DNA from: Rhizopus arrhizus
Taxonomy: Eukaryota; Mucoromycota; Mucoromycetes; Mucorales; Rhizopodaceae
Assembly (NCBI GenBank): GCA_024220505.1
Contig: JAKZZE010000006.1
Span: 1,426,001 to 1,490,000, forward strand
Reading direction: 5' to 3'
Length of the DNA: 64,000 nt
In this document: piece by piece, positions 44,701 through 54,300 of the stretch
Layout of the letters: each line of letters begins with the position of its first letter
Position numbering within the stretch: the first letter of the stretch is position 1
The notes under the pieces: generated by a model
What the model was told of the DNA's origin: nothing
The model's database searches: none
What the model saw: only the letters and a program-made list of their open reading frames with translations
Program-made: the position numbers and the translations under genes

Positions 44701-46831
44701 CGACGTTACAATCTACAACAAATCCATAGACGAACAAATTGAATCTCTCGGAAAAGTCTTTCAGCGTTTTATTGGAGTTAAGATGAAATTGAATCCAAAT
44801 AAATGTATGTTTCTGCAGCAAAAGGTTGAACTACTTGGTTTTATTGTCTCGCCTATTGGTATTCAGCCCACACAGTCAAAGGTTGACAAAATACTTCAAT
44901 TTCCAAGACCTACGAATCAAACTGGGATAAGAGCATTCGTTAACCTTTGTGGGTTCTACAGACGGCATGTGAATCTATTCAGCGATATCTGTGCTCCTCT
45001 TAATGACCTGTTGAAGAAAAATGTTCCCTTCGTTTGGTCAGTGAAATGTGAAAAAGCTTTTGTAATGTTGAAAGAAGCTCTGAAAAATGCTACGATATTG
45101 AAATTTCCTGATCACAACTTACCTTATCGCCTGTACACGGACGCATCGGACATAGGAGTTGGTGCTTGTTTATCCCAGATGGACAAGGATGGTGAAGAAC
45201 GTCCAGTATGCTTCATTTCAAGGAAATTACAACCTACTGAGGTGCGTTATCCGACAGTTGAAAAGGAAATATTAGCTGTTATTGTCGCGTTGAACAAGCT
45301 TCGCAAGTATCTATATGACAATGAATTCACGTTATTTACCGATAACACCGCCGTATCTCACCTATTCTACAAGACTGACCCAAACATGCGACTACAAAGA
45401 TGGATAATGGCGACACAAGAGTTTTGTTTCAAGGTAAAACATCTTCCGGGAAAGCAGAATGTTGTAGCAGATGCCTTGTCAAGATATCCACCGCCACCTG
45501 ATTTAAACGATTCTGATGCTGAAAAGGATCTAGACGACTTGTATGATCATTTTTTTATGATGACCGCCAGTGAACAATCACTTTACGAGGACTGGCTATA
45601 TGATATCCTGTTTTATTTCAGAAATCCTGGAGATGCAAGTGTAACACGGAAAACAAAAACACGAAGTATGAAATACAAATTTCAGGACAATTATCTCTAC
45701 CGTCAAGTTGGACGAAGATACTTGCTAGTGCCTCATATCTCGGAAAGAATTGGAATCCTCAAGGAAGTACACGATGGTCATGGCCACTATGGGATTCATG
45801 CAACATGGGCTAGACTATACTCTCAATACTGGTGGCCGAACGCTTACGAAAACATGAAAAAGTATGTTAGTAGTTGTGATGCGTGTCAGTTATTTTCAAA
45901 TATTCAAGACAAGAATCCACCTATCCGGCAAGTCAAAACTGTCAATCTGTTTGAGCAATTCTCCATAGATTATGTGGGTCCATTTCCGACTTCATCAAAA
46001 GGAAATAAGTACATTCTAGTGGCTGTAGAATCCTTCACCAAATGGCCCGTAGCTGTTGCCTATCCTCGTGCCGATGCTGCCACTACTGCTCAATTTCTCT
46101 ACCACCACATATTTTGTCAGTTCGGACCGCCTACCAACCTACTTTCAGATAATGGCACACACTTCGATAATGAAATGATCGACAATTTTCTCAATATAGT
46201 ACAAACTCATCACCAATTCACCAGTCCGTATAGGCCTTCAACAAATGGACGCTGTGAACGAATGAATGGAACGTTGGTGATAGCTTTGAAGAAATTAAGC
46301 ATGAAAGAACCAGAGAAATGGGATCATCACCTCGACTCTGTATTATATGCGTACCGTACCAAGGTTCATGAGACTGTCAAAATTTCACCGTACGAACTAA
46401 TGTATGGTCAACCACCTCGTTCTTATCGACAAGATATATTGCAACAGTATGGAAGAACTCTGGGTTTCGAGCGTTTATACAAATTAATGGACCGAAATTT
46501 GAACAATGAAGATGATCATACGACTATTGAAAACCGCCCTGTTATACGATTAGACCTATTCGAACCTGGAACAAAAGTGATTAGAGTACGTGCAAGAAGA
46601 ACCGGTAAACTCGCAACAAAGTACGACCCTGAAGTGTTTACTGTCATTGGATCTTTTGCCAACGGTATTTACCAACTTCTGGATTCCACTGGAAGACCGT
46701 TGAAAAGACGTGTCAATCATTCAAATCTGAGGAGATACATTGAACGAACGGAAATACTATCAGTACCCAAGGATCAAATTTTGTTGATGGGACAAGGTGT
46801 CCTCGCTTTGTGGCGGGAGGGTGAAATGTAG
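41765..46831 (+). CDS. Gag-Pol polyprotein of element B
   Basis: 1688 residues in one frame. The Gag capsid-like region (MDPVAWLSRYEKAA, SGSLHEWFND) is followed by acidic linkers. A CCHC zinc knuckle CYNCQETGHRVSQC lies near residue 303, with a second module CRLCKSPEHRHFQC near 321. Protease signature ILDTGCS near 592. RT has YLDD near 976. RNase H is at YTDASDIGVGAC near 1123. The integrase has the HH-CC region (HDGHGHYG near 1337, CDACQ near 1372) and catalytic residues at SIDYVGPF (1399), LSDNGTHF (1460) and CERMNG (1497). There is no chromodomain; the C-terminus is short (ALWREGEM). The stop codon and the last codons lie inside the 3' LTR, and the G-rich primer tract is part of the coding sequence. 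No disabling change seen. Confidence 0.93.
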   Translation: MYGNGSFSPPKFKKGMDPVAWLSRYEKAATLNNWSDNAKLYAADSCFSGSLHEWFNDSDFDTWDTFKDNFLYKYRIKVDIENTILKIFSFQKKSDETYNEYITRFDKIRVRYLKEYDVTQGLKTNNDITTEKDKQVKATEDEPRHDLPLELTEAHFVKYFIRGLKSKSMKHILLSGKYSSLKSVYKSLRDLCQDSDDDGHYESSDSDKEHSTIDFSSDENDGKRSKDKQMKHESTKTSKKAGVVNQEDEEDIKQLVKSMNEMSLMMGELIKTNTQLMTTHIAPNSHVTMSPHTQFQFQEKKLVCYNCQETGHRVSQCENPCRLCKSPEHRHFQCHLYNGRKPTLQNQQGTALLMDLMAEKRSHDEQAQDSYVKLNLDNKRQRTIAMDDRVPRIRSGKAYNQVPIAKQHSNKKRSKEKTEALPKKSVPVQVNKESSSSSIEKQQVHKEMLPTDDESPPTLQSMDMDRTIEFKEISIPKDNQRKISNVTYHSAPPITRALNKRAQNAEVGNLVQTLMDRPVFSLSLNDIATLSPASRTQFKSALTKSQRNPRGKPVMLADGAEEPFLETETVNPVKDSIPRIRGFVNGIECEMILDTGCSTFIIGAHFAQRLGIEKLFKSNQELLLGNGATAKCLGEVRGLQIVVGDVVSATVDAVCLDVGDKFDFVIGHPGLQHFGIGVDMRNQYWYFRMPNGDIIDAEVYHDNRRQLYAEDQDNDSDYTEEPEQSDDDSNYEADYLLMLASDDEENKNANVNSNNKYATILNLYSQVCNNELLNERQKKRLMEVIEENSECFGTDYADLEQTTLTKFHVDTGDNPPVYRRPYSLFSYAEREYLREDLKKMVESGILIPTTHVPANSSNSGWSFPCRYVKKKTGDRRLVTDFRELNKITVRDTWPLPNLVDVLEALGSANFYSTLDLLKGFHQIAVDENSIPKLTIATPWGCYSYRVLPFGVINGPACFSRTIYLAIEPFINDCAIAYLDDVTIYNKSIDEQIESLGKVFQRFIGVKMKLNPNKCMFLQQKVELLGFIVSPIGIQPTQSKVDKILQFPRPTNQTGIRAFVNLCGFYRRHVNLFSDICAPLNDLLKKNVPFVWSVKCEKAFVMLKEALKNATILKFPDHNLPYRLYTDASDIGVGACLSQMDKDGEERPVCFISRKLQPTEVRYPTVEKEILAVIVALNKLRKYLYDNEFTLFTDNTAVSHLFYKTDPNMRLQRWIMATQEFCFKVKHLPGKQNVVADALSRYPPPPDLNDSDAEKDLDDLYDHFFMMTASEQSLYEDWLYDILFYFRNPGDASVTRKTKTRSMKYKFQDNYLYRQVGRRYLLVPHISERIGILKEVHDGHGHYGIHATWARLYSQYWWPNAYENMKKYVSSCDACQLFSNIQDKNPPIRQVKTVNLFEQFSIDYVGPFPTSSKGNKYILVAVESFTKWPVAVAYPRADAATTAQFLYHHIFCQFGPPTNLLSDNGTHFDNEMIDNFLNIVQTHHQFTSPYRPSTNGRCERMNGTLVIALKKLSMKEPEKWDHHLDSVLYAYRTKVHETVKISPYELMYGQPPRSYRQDILQQYGRTLGFERLYKLMDRNLNNEDDHTTIENRPVIRLDLFEPGTKVIRVRARRTGKLATKYDPEVFTVIGSFANGIYQLLDSTGRPLKRRVNHSNLRRYIERTEILSVPKDQILLMGQGVLALWREGEM
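46811..46821 (+). other. Polypurine tract of element B
   Basis: GGCGGGAGGG directly before the 3' LTR start; overlaps the last codons of the polyprotein. Confidence 0.65.
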
Positions 46832-47117
46832 AATATTTTTTTTTGAACAAACAGCACTGAGGACCGGATTGTCGGGGTTCAGTAAACTTGTACTCTGCTG
46901 AATTCTCGTTTTTACACAAACTCAAATACTATCCGTCCTCATCTCTGCCCTTCCCCTTTTCTTCTCTTTTAACATTGTTTCACTTTTAATACTTCAACCA
47001 ACAACCGTAGTTTGGTCAGTTAATTCATTCATTATATTAATTCTCTGTATTAACCTTCAATGCAGTTGGTTTTAGTTTTTTACAATAAAAGAACAGTCCC
47101 AATAGTTTTACGTTTCA
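46822..47117 (+). repeat. Element B, 3' LTR
   Basis: 296 bp, one C/T difference from the 5' LTR by eye. Confidence 0.93.
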
Positions 47118-50100
47118 TGCCTAAGATTATTATTTGCAGTCACGGTATTTTTTACGAAGCCTTCATGATGATCTGTTCTTCGATCAGAGCTTTCTTGATT
47201 TTGGTGTAGTCTTCGTTTGGGATATCTGGATAAAGTGTTGCCATTACGTTTGGATTGGCGTTTCTTTTTTTCTTTTGTATTGTGAGATTGTCTATTGTGC
47301 GACATGATTCCAGACTTTGACTGTTCATTCATGTTTGCCGTAGTCAATAATTTACTAGGGGCGTAGTCTGAGGGCAATTTTTGCTTTTTATTCTTTTCAG
47401 CCTCATTATTTTTCTTTTTTACTACTTCACCCTTTTGGTTTATGGATTTACCCAGTTTGCGCCAATAAATGTTAATGGACTCGGGATCAGTAAATGCTTC
47501 AGCAGTTAACCAGCTATCATCGTCTTTGCTGTAATTTTTCCAGCGTACGAGATATTCCCTGTTTCCAGGTTCGCCTCTATGATTGATGATTGCCTCCATT
47601 TCGTACAATTCATCTTTTGGAATGACTTCATCCTGTGAAATGATCTTTAATTCTTCTGGAGAATAATTTCGAGACATGAGCGTTTCGTCAACATCACGAA
47701 GTATATAAGCACCACCTTGTACTTGACGTACAACACGATATGGACCTTTGTAAGCCGGGGAGAGACTATTGTACTGCTCTCTGTCACGCACCATTACGTA
47801 ACTTCCTTCCGGGAATGTGGACTGACGATTTTTGCTGTCAGCTTTTTCTTTTTGCCTTTTGGTGTAAAGGTCGGTTCTATCCTGTATAGCAGGGAAGACC
47901 ACTTGCGACATGTAGTCTATTCTTTTCAACAACTCATCGTGCGGCATGTACTCCTTCTTTTTTAATTCACCAGCATCATCCCTGTATTCAATGAAGTCAT
48001 TTATGTTGCGAGCAAACATCAATGAAAAGGGTGTGGTCTGCAAGCGTGTGGAGATCTTATTGTTGATCATGAGCTGTACAGATGGAATGTAATGATGCCA
48101 ATCTTCAGTGGCACCTTCAAGGAACTTTGCTAATATTTTTTTAGCAGATTGAACATAACGTTCAGCAGCTCCATTTGCTGAGGGATGGTAAGGAGTGGTA
48201 TATCTTTTGTCGATACCCATTGCATTGAATAGATTCTCTAAAATTTCATTTTTGAATTCAGAGCCGTTATCGCTACATACAAAGTGTCTAGGATAGCCGA
48301 GTAAAGAAAATGTATCAACCATGGCACCTGCAACGGTTTTTGCCTTTTTGTCTACTAGGGGTTTCAACACGCAGAATCTGGTGCAAATGTCGACTAGAAT
48401 CAACACATATGTATACATGTTGCTACTAGATTGAAAGGGCCCAATTAAATCAAAAGCATAGGCATCCCCAGGAACATAAGCGTAGACAGGTCGATGAGGA
48501 TTATAACCCTTTTTAGCAATATTATACTTTTGACAGGTATTGCACTTGCTTACATAATTTACTGCATCAGCTAATAAGTTTGGCCAATGTAGGTTTTGGT
48601 TATGGATTGATTTCACAATATGATCAGCTCCAAAGTGTCCGAATTTATGGACTCCATCAAGAATCTCTTGTCGATCCTCATGTGGTGGAGTGATATAGTC
48701 CTTGTCACTGAATTTGGTAGGACTTTGTACATAGAACACTTTTCGGTTCTCTTTTTTCATTTTTAATTCATGTTCCTTTTTTAGATTTGGTTTGTAAGCA
48801 AGGTTTTGGTGTTTTACTGTGCTACTATTAGAATCACCCCCTGCCAGTTCTTTTTCAGGTGGAAAAAGACGTGAAAGAGCATCAGGTAAAACGTTTTGTA
48901 CACCGGGTATATGGATGATGTCAAAATCATAGGACAACAATGTGTCCATCCAACCCACCATCATGGGGTTGAGTTCATCTGATGTGAACAAGTATGTGAG
49001 CGCTCGATGATCAGAATATAAGGTAAAGTGATGACCATATAAAAATTTGTGAAACTTTTTCAAAGCAAACACAATAGCGAGAAGTTCACGTCGAGTGACA
49101 GAATAGTTTCGCTCGGATTGGGATAAAGAACGTGCCATGAAGCCTAGGTATCTGATGGTGGTAACAGTGAGTCCATCCGACTGTTTTTCGTCAAATTTTT
49201 GGAACAGAACTGCACCGATCCCAGTGTTGGATGCATCAGTGGCAACGTAGAGAGACTTAGCAGGATCGTATGGACTCAAAACAACGTTGGAACATAATAT
49301 GTCCTTGATGCTTTGAAAGTGAACTTGCAGTTCAGGTGTCCAGTTAATATCATCGATGAACGCAACATTTCGTAACGCATCTAGAGGAGCAGTGAGTGTG
49401 GCAGCACAAGGGATATGTGCACGAAAGTAGTTGACAGTGCCCAACCATTGCATCATTTCTCTGCCGGTTTTAGGGCGGGGCCAGTCAGCAATATTTGTCA
49501 ATTTGCGTGGATCCAAGCTTTTCCCGTTTTCAGAAATGCAGAAACCCAACAGATGAACACTTCTTTTGCCAAAGTGACATTTCTGAGGATTGAGGATCAT
49601 GTTATGTTGAGTGAGTCTATCAATGACAGCACTAACGGCTTGACAATGTTTTTCCATGGAATCACCTGGAATGCCAATCACAATATCATCCACGTACACA
49701 TGAACATTGGGTAGATCATTGAGAATGAGGTTCATGATGCGCATGAAATGACTGGAGACATGTTTCAATCCGAATGGTGCTGAACGAAACATGTATTGTT
49801 TGTTTCTGTGAGTAAAAGTAGTTTTGACTTGATCTGATTTACGAATTGGTAATCGATGAAATGCACTTTTGAGATCAAGTGAAGTAAAAATGGTAGAACC
49901 AGCAAGGTCATGGAAAATATCATCAATCAATGATAATGGATAGTTATCGGACTCCAGTAGAGCATTGATTTTACGAGGATCAATACACGGTCTGTAATCA
50001 GTGGGATTACCATTTGCATCCTTTTTTGGAGCAAATGTGATAGGACTATTCCATGGTGAGGGTGGCGCACGTATAATGACACCGTTCTCGAGCCATGTTT

Positions 50101-50412
50101 TTACAGCCTCATCAAAGATTGGCATCATCTTATTTGCAATAGGATACTGCCGGACGTGTGCATGTTTTTCATGAGGAGTATCTAACTTTACTACGGCTTC
50201 TGGTAGATTACATAAGGAATGAACATCAATCTGTTGATTTTTATCAATGTGAGATTGCAGCGTCAGTAATAAAGCTTCATGTTCATCTGGTGTGCCAGCA
50301 TTGGAAACATTTGGAATGTATTCTGAGTCTTCAATAGAATCATCAAATTTGACTTTGTTGTCATCCCAATTAGTAGCAACACCAGTAAGGTGGATTCCTA
50401 AGATTGGTAATA

Positions 50413-50648
50413 CAGTGACTCCCAAAAGTGTCCCAATGTTTTGTAATTTTGTCTTTCACTGTCATTGGTGCTATTGCTATTTGCATAAAATATGTCTTGT
50501 TGTACCTCATTTGAAAGCTACGGTAGTGTAGATGTACGTGGTACAAGTTATGTCTCGATTGATGTAGCGCAGGCGGAGATAAATCATATACAAAACGAGC
50601 GGTGCATTGGGACACTTTTGGGAGCATATTGAAAAAATCGGAATATCT
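50413..50648 (+). repeat. Tc1-A terminal inverted repeat, left
   Basis: 236 bp, inverted identical copy at 58219-58454. Within it, CCCAAAAGTGTCCCAATG near the outer end recurs inverted near the inner end (about 50606-50626), so the repeat is itself bordered by inverted motifs. Confidence 0.92.
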
Positions 50649-50840
50649 TTATTTATTTATTTATTATTAATAGTCTGTCCAACGTCCTTTGTTCTGAATA
50701 CACTTCTGTATACGTTGTGGCATACTTTCTATAACTTTTTGACATTCTTCCGGCTTCATAAGGTCGTACCAAACCTTAGTCACACGTTCATAAAGCTCGT
50801 TCATGCCTTTTGGTGCGGTTTCATAGTCATTAAGTCTCCT

Positions 50841-51255
50841 TGATGTATCCATCATTCATAACTCGATATGAAAACAGTATTAATAAGCTACATGTAAAAT
50901 ATATCCAATAGATAGGCTACAGGTTAATTCGGATAATCTTCATTAAGGATAAGATGCTGCGTAATTGCACGGTTAAATTATATTAAATCCAGGGACTAAA
51001 TCACAGTCAATCGCAGTCAATCATATACGAATATTCTATGGATAAATGCTTACGATGACAAAGATAACAATGGAGGAACACGTAACCATTATCTATTTGT
51101 CATCAGTTATATCATACTCATTAATTATTAATCCATGACATGAAATATTATCCGTGTATGAAAAGTATAAATAGAGTATCATTTTCTTATTAAATAAAGC
51201 AACCTCTTTATCGAGTCTCGTCCTCTCTTGTTCCTTTCTATTCTTGGATAAATCA
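50841..51255 (+). repeat. Element A, 5' LTR
   Basis: TGATGTATCC...TTGGATAAATCA, 415 bp. AAGTATAAATAGAG near 51168 and TAAATAAAGC shortly after mark promoter and poly(A) signals. Its start resembles that of element 1 (TGxTGTATCCA). Confidence 0.95.
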
Positions 51256-51306
51256 TTTTTTTTGACGAATTCTCTTTACTCTATTATTACTACGCTATTC
51301 TCAAAC

Positions 51307-54300
51307 ATGTCTATCAACTCTAATCTTTTGGCTTACAACGAAGAAACCCTTCTTTCTGAAAGTGACCCTGCTTTCATTGGTCCTAGACTTGAAAAGCCCT
51401 CCATGGTTAATGGGATCGAACTTCCTCTTACTGGATCTCCAAACTCTATTACAGAAGATATAGAGATGGAAGAAGTTGAACCCAGGGCTATGGCCTCTCC
51501 ACTCGCTGGTGTCAAGAGCAGTGGCGCAGCACCACCTTCTCAGGTCTCGGGTAGTCGTAATTTGACGGCTACCGTCCAGACTTTGACGAAACAGGTAGAA
51601 CAAATTGCTGCGGCTATCACGGGTCAAGAGCTTACAGGAAAGCAACTTGCTAACCTTTCCCGCGAATATACGACCAAGTCTACCATCTTGGCCTCCTTGT
51701 TGGACTTGCAAGCAAAATTGGCTAATAACTTGACTATACAGACCAATGGCTCTGCCATTAACGGTTCTAACAGTCAACCTACGGTGGTTCCTCAAAACCT
51801 ACCTTTGTTTCAGTACACTGGTAATGTGGAGAACTCAGCATTGCCCGTCTATAAAGACATTGCTGACTGTATCCGACGTTTTGAGGATATCCTCTTTGCG
51901 TACCGCTTGGATGTACAGGTGCATTGGCAGCGCCTCATCCCTTTCTCACTTACCCATACTCAGCGTTCTTGGTATGATGAATTACGGGTAAAGAAGAATT
52001 TATCTTGGACCATATTCAAGGAACAATTAACTTTGAAATATGGCATCGAATCCACTGAGGCTCAAGCCCACGCCTCAAGAGAGCTGTTAACCATCAGTAT
52101 GCAGCCTGATGAATCTGTGGAAAAATACACTGACCGCTTCTTGAAGCTCAAGCGTGAAGCCACTCCTGTAGCTGATGATTTTTTGGCTATTTTGTTTGTG
52201 AACTCCCTCACTAGTAGCCTTCAAAATCATGTCAATATGGCCATCGTCAGTCTTGATCAGGAGGCAAAGAATGACATAAACCTCCTTTCGAGTATCGCAA
52301 GAAAGTTCCATACAAAACAACAGACCTTGCCCCATATGTCAACTAAAAAATTCAATAACCAACCCTCTCAAGTCAACGGGTTGAACCCTCCCAGTGGTAT
52401 TCATAAAAGAAACCACCGTACGGATGGAAGGACTTGTATCATCCATGGAAAGTGCAACCACACAACAGATCGTTGTAAAAAGGCTCAGGAACTCGGAATT
52501 GCTAGCAATATGAACAAAGAGACATCTAGTAAGCGTTGCTTTAAATGCAACGCTCCTTTTACTAGGGAGCATTTAAATGTTTGCCCTAAAAGGAATCAAC
52601 CTCTTTCTGCTGGTTCTGCCTCCTCCTCCTCTACTGCACCTACCATAACCAGGGCATTCCGCTCACTTCAGTTGACTGGCAGTGAAGATAAACCAATGGG
52701 TACAAAAGCTTCTAAATACAACCCTGCCAACCAACAAAGCCACGATGAAGAACGGGATCTTGACGATGAAGCCGTCAAGGACATCCACTACTACTCATCA
52801 TTATGTAAGTTGCAACCGTTTAATACAAAACTTCACAGTTTTAATAACAAACGTACTGATTCCTTTTTTGTACCCATCACTATAGAAAATGTCCGTACTT
52901 GGGCTTTGGTTGATACTGGGTGTAATACTTCTACGATCTCTCCTGACCTAGCAAAAATTATAAACGTTAGAACTTTTCCTGTTTCAGGAAAATTACAATT
53001 AGCTAGTTTGAATACCTTGGTACCTAGAACTGCTATTACAGATCAAATAAAAGTATTTTATAACGGAATCAATGTCTTGCATGAATTTGAAATTTTTAAG
53101 TTTGATAAGGATATACCTATTTGTATTGGTACAGATCTTATGCCTAAGTTAAATATTAACTTGACAGGTTTAGCTGTTACGTGGGATAGTCCTAATATCT
53201 CTACAATACCTGATCCAATAGACCCTTCACCTATCAAACCTAATAAGTCACCCGCTGGTACTCACCAACAGCGTGAACAACTTATGGACGCATTACAGCC
53301 ATATTTGAGCGCCAATGCTAAGATCCCTAGCACGTCTGCATGTCCTCTACCTGAAGCGATAGTTCGCTTGGAAACTGAACCAGGTAAAACCACTTATAGA
53401 CGGCAGTATCCTATTGCACTGTCAATCCAGCCTAAAGTACAAGAACAGGTTGATAAATGGTTAGCAGATGGTGTAATTGAAATAGCTCCTCCTAATACTG
53501 CATTTAACTCTCCTTTGTTGACTGTACGTAAAAAGGATGCTAATGGTAATTATAGTGACGATGTACGGGTGTGTATAGACCCCAGACATATCAATGCAAT
53601 ACTCATAAAAGATCGTACCGACCGCTTTCAATTACCATTGATAGCTGAGTTGCATCAAAAAATGAGTGCTGCGACACTATTCACAGTACTTGACCTCAAA
53701 CAAGCTTTTCATCGGTTACCTCTAGCTGATGAGCATAGAGCCCTTACAGCTTTTACATTTAACGGTCAACAATATCAATTCTGTAGAGCACCATTCGGTT
53801 TGACCCCTATACCAAATCATTTCCAACGTGTGCTAACTACCCTCTTACATGACTTGCCATACGTTACATGTTTCATTGATGATTTAACTATCGGTACTGG
53901 ACCCGATATTGAGGAACATATCAAATGCGTAACTACTGTCATCGAACGACTTACATCAGCTAAATTTATTCTTAACGTTGATAAATGTCACTTTATGCAA
54001 ACTTTGGTAAACATCCTAGGGTTCACTATTAGTCACAATAGTCTCTCATTGGATAGCAGAAAGGTTGCAAATGCTTTAGCATGGCCAATACCAAAGACTG
54101 GAAAAGATATACAACGCTTTCTAGGCCTCGCTAATTATTTTCGAAGTCATCTCCCAAATTTCTCTACCATGACCGCACCGTTAGATAAACTACGTAACGA
54201 AGGTTCATTGGAACGCATTTGGACTGACAAATACCTACAGGCTTTTCGAAATATACAGACAGCCTTATCTAATGCTCCTGTTCTGTCTATACCTGACATG

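Larger units (their letters stand above)
41363..47117 (+). mobile_element. Element B: complete Ty3 retrotransposon without chromodomain
   Basis: 5755 bp, with 296-bp LTRs that differ at one position by eye and share perfect 5-bp inverted ends (TGAAA/TTTCA). A 4-bp duplication TGCC flanks it (41359-41362, 47118-47121). It has a tRNA-type primer site after the 5' LTR and a single open polyprotein. It sits in the 3' tail of element C. Confidence 0.92.
34831..50412 (-). mobile_element. Element C: truncated chromodomain Ty3 retrotransposon, twice interrupted
   Basis: Minus-strand element recognised from its 3' LTR (34831-34913 plus 41131-41257, 210 bp), its 3' tail (41258-41358) and its polyprotein (47118-50412). 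Element 1 is inserted in its LTR with GAGAG duplicated; element B is inserted near its 3' end with TGCC duplicated. It lacks gag, protease and the 5' LTR: the sequence stops at 50412, exactly at the TA beside Tc1-A. A G-rich primer tract, GGTAGGGGTTGA on the minus strand, precedes its 3' LTR. Confidence 0.8.
41334..50412 (-). pseudogene. Pol polyprotein of element C (5'-truncated, interrupted)
   Basis: Minus-strand frame from 50412 to 47118, then, across element B, to a stop at 41334-41336. Removing B and one TGCC changes the end from LRHET to LRHSKRIKRN. The start is missing: the first residues (VLPILGIHLTGVATNW) correspond to the region after the protease. RT is complete, with YVDD (about 49685-49697). 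RNase H is at VATDASNTGIGAV (about 49220-49255). The integrase has HKFGHFG and CNTCQ (about 48530-48640), DLIGPF and CSDNGSEF. The chromodomain follows (YLVRWKNYSKDDDSW, about 47510-47560). Apart from truncation and insertion the frame is open over about 1100 codons, so inactivation is probably recent. Confidence 0.85.

Noticed and set aside
50408..50425. Start codon for the element C polyprotein at 50425
   Set aside because: That ATG lies in the Tc1-A terminal repeat. Element C is simply truncated at 50412.
51244..51306. N-terminal extension of the element A polyprotein from a TTG in the 5' LTR
   Set aside because: It begins at a non-ATG codon inside the LTR and adds low-complexity residues. 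The first ATG at 51307, just after the leader, is the better start.
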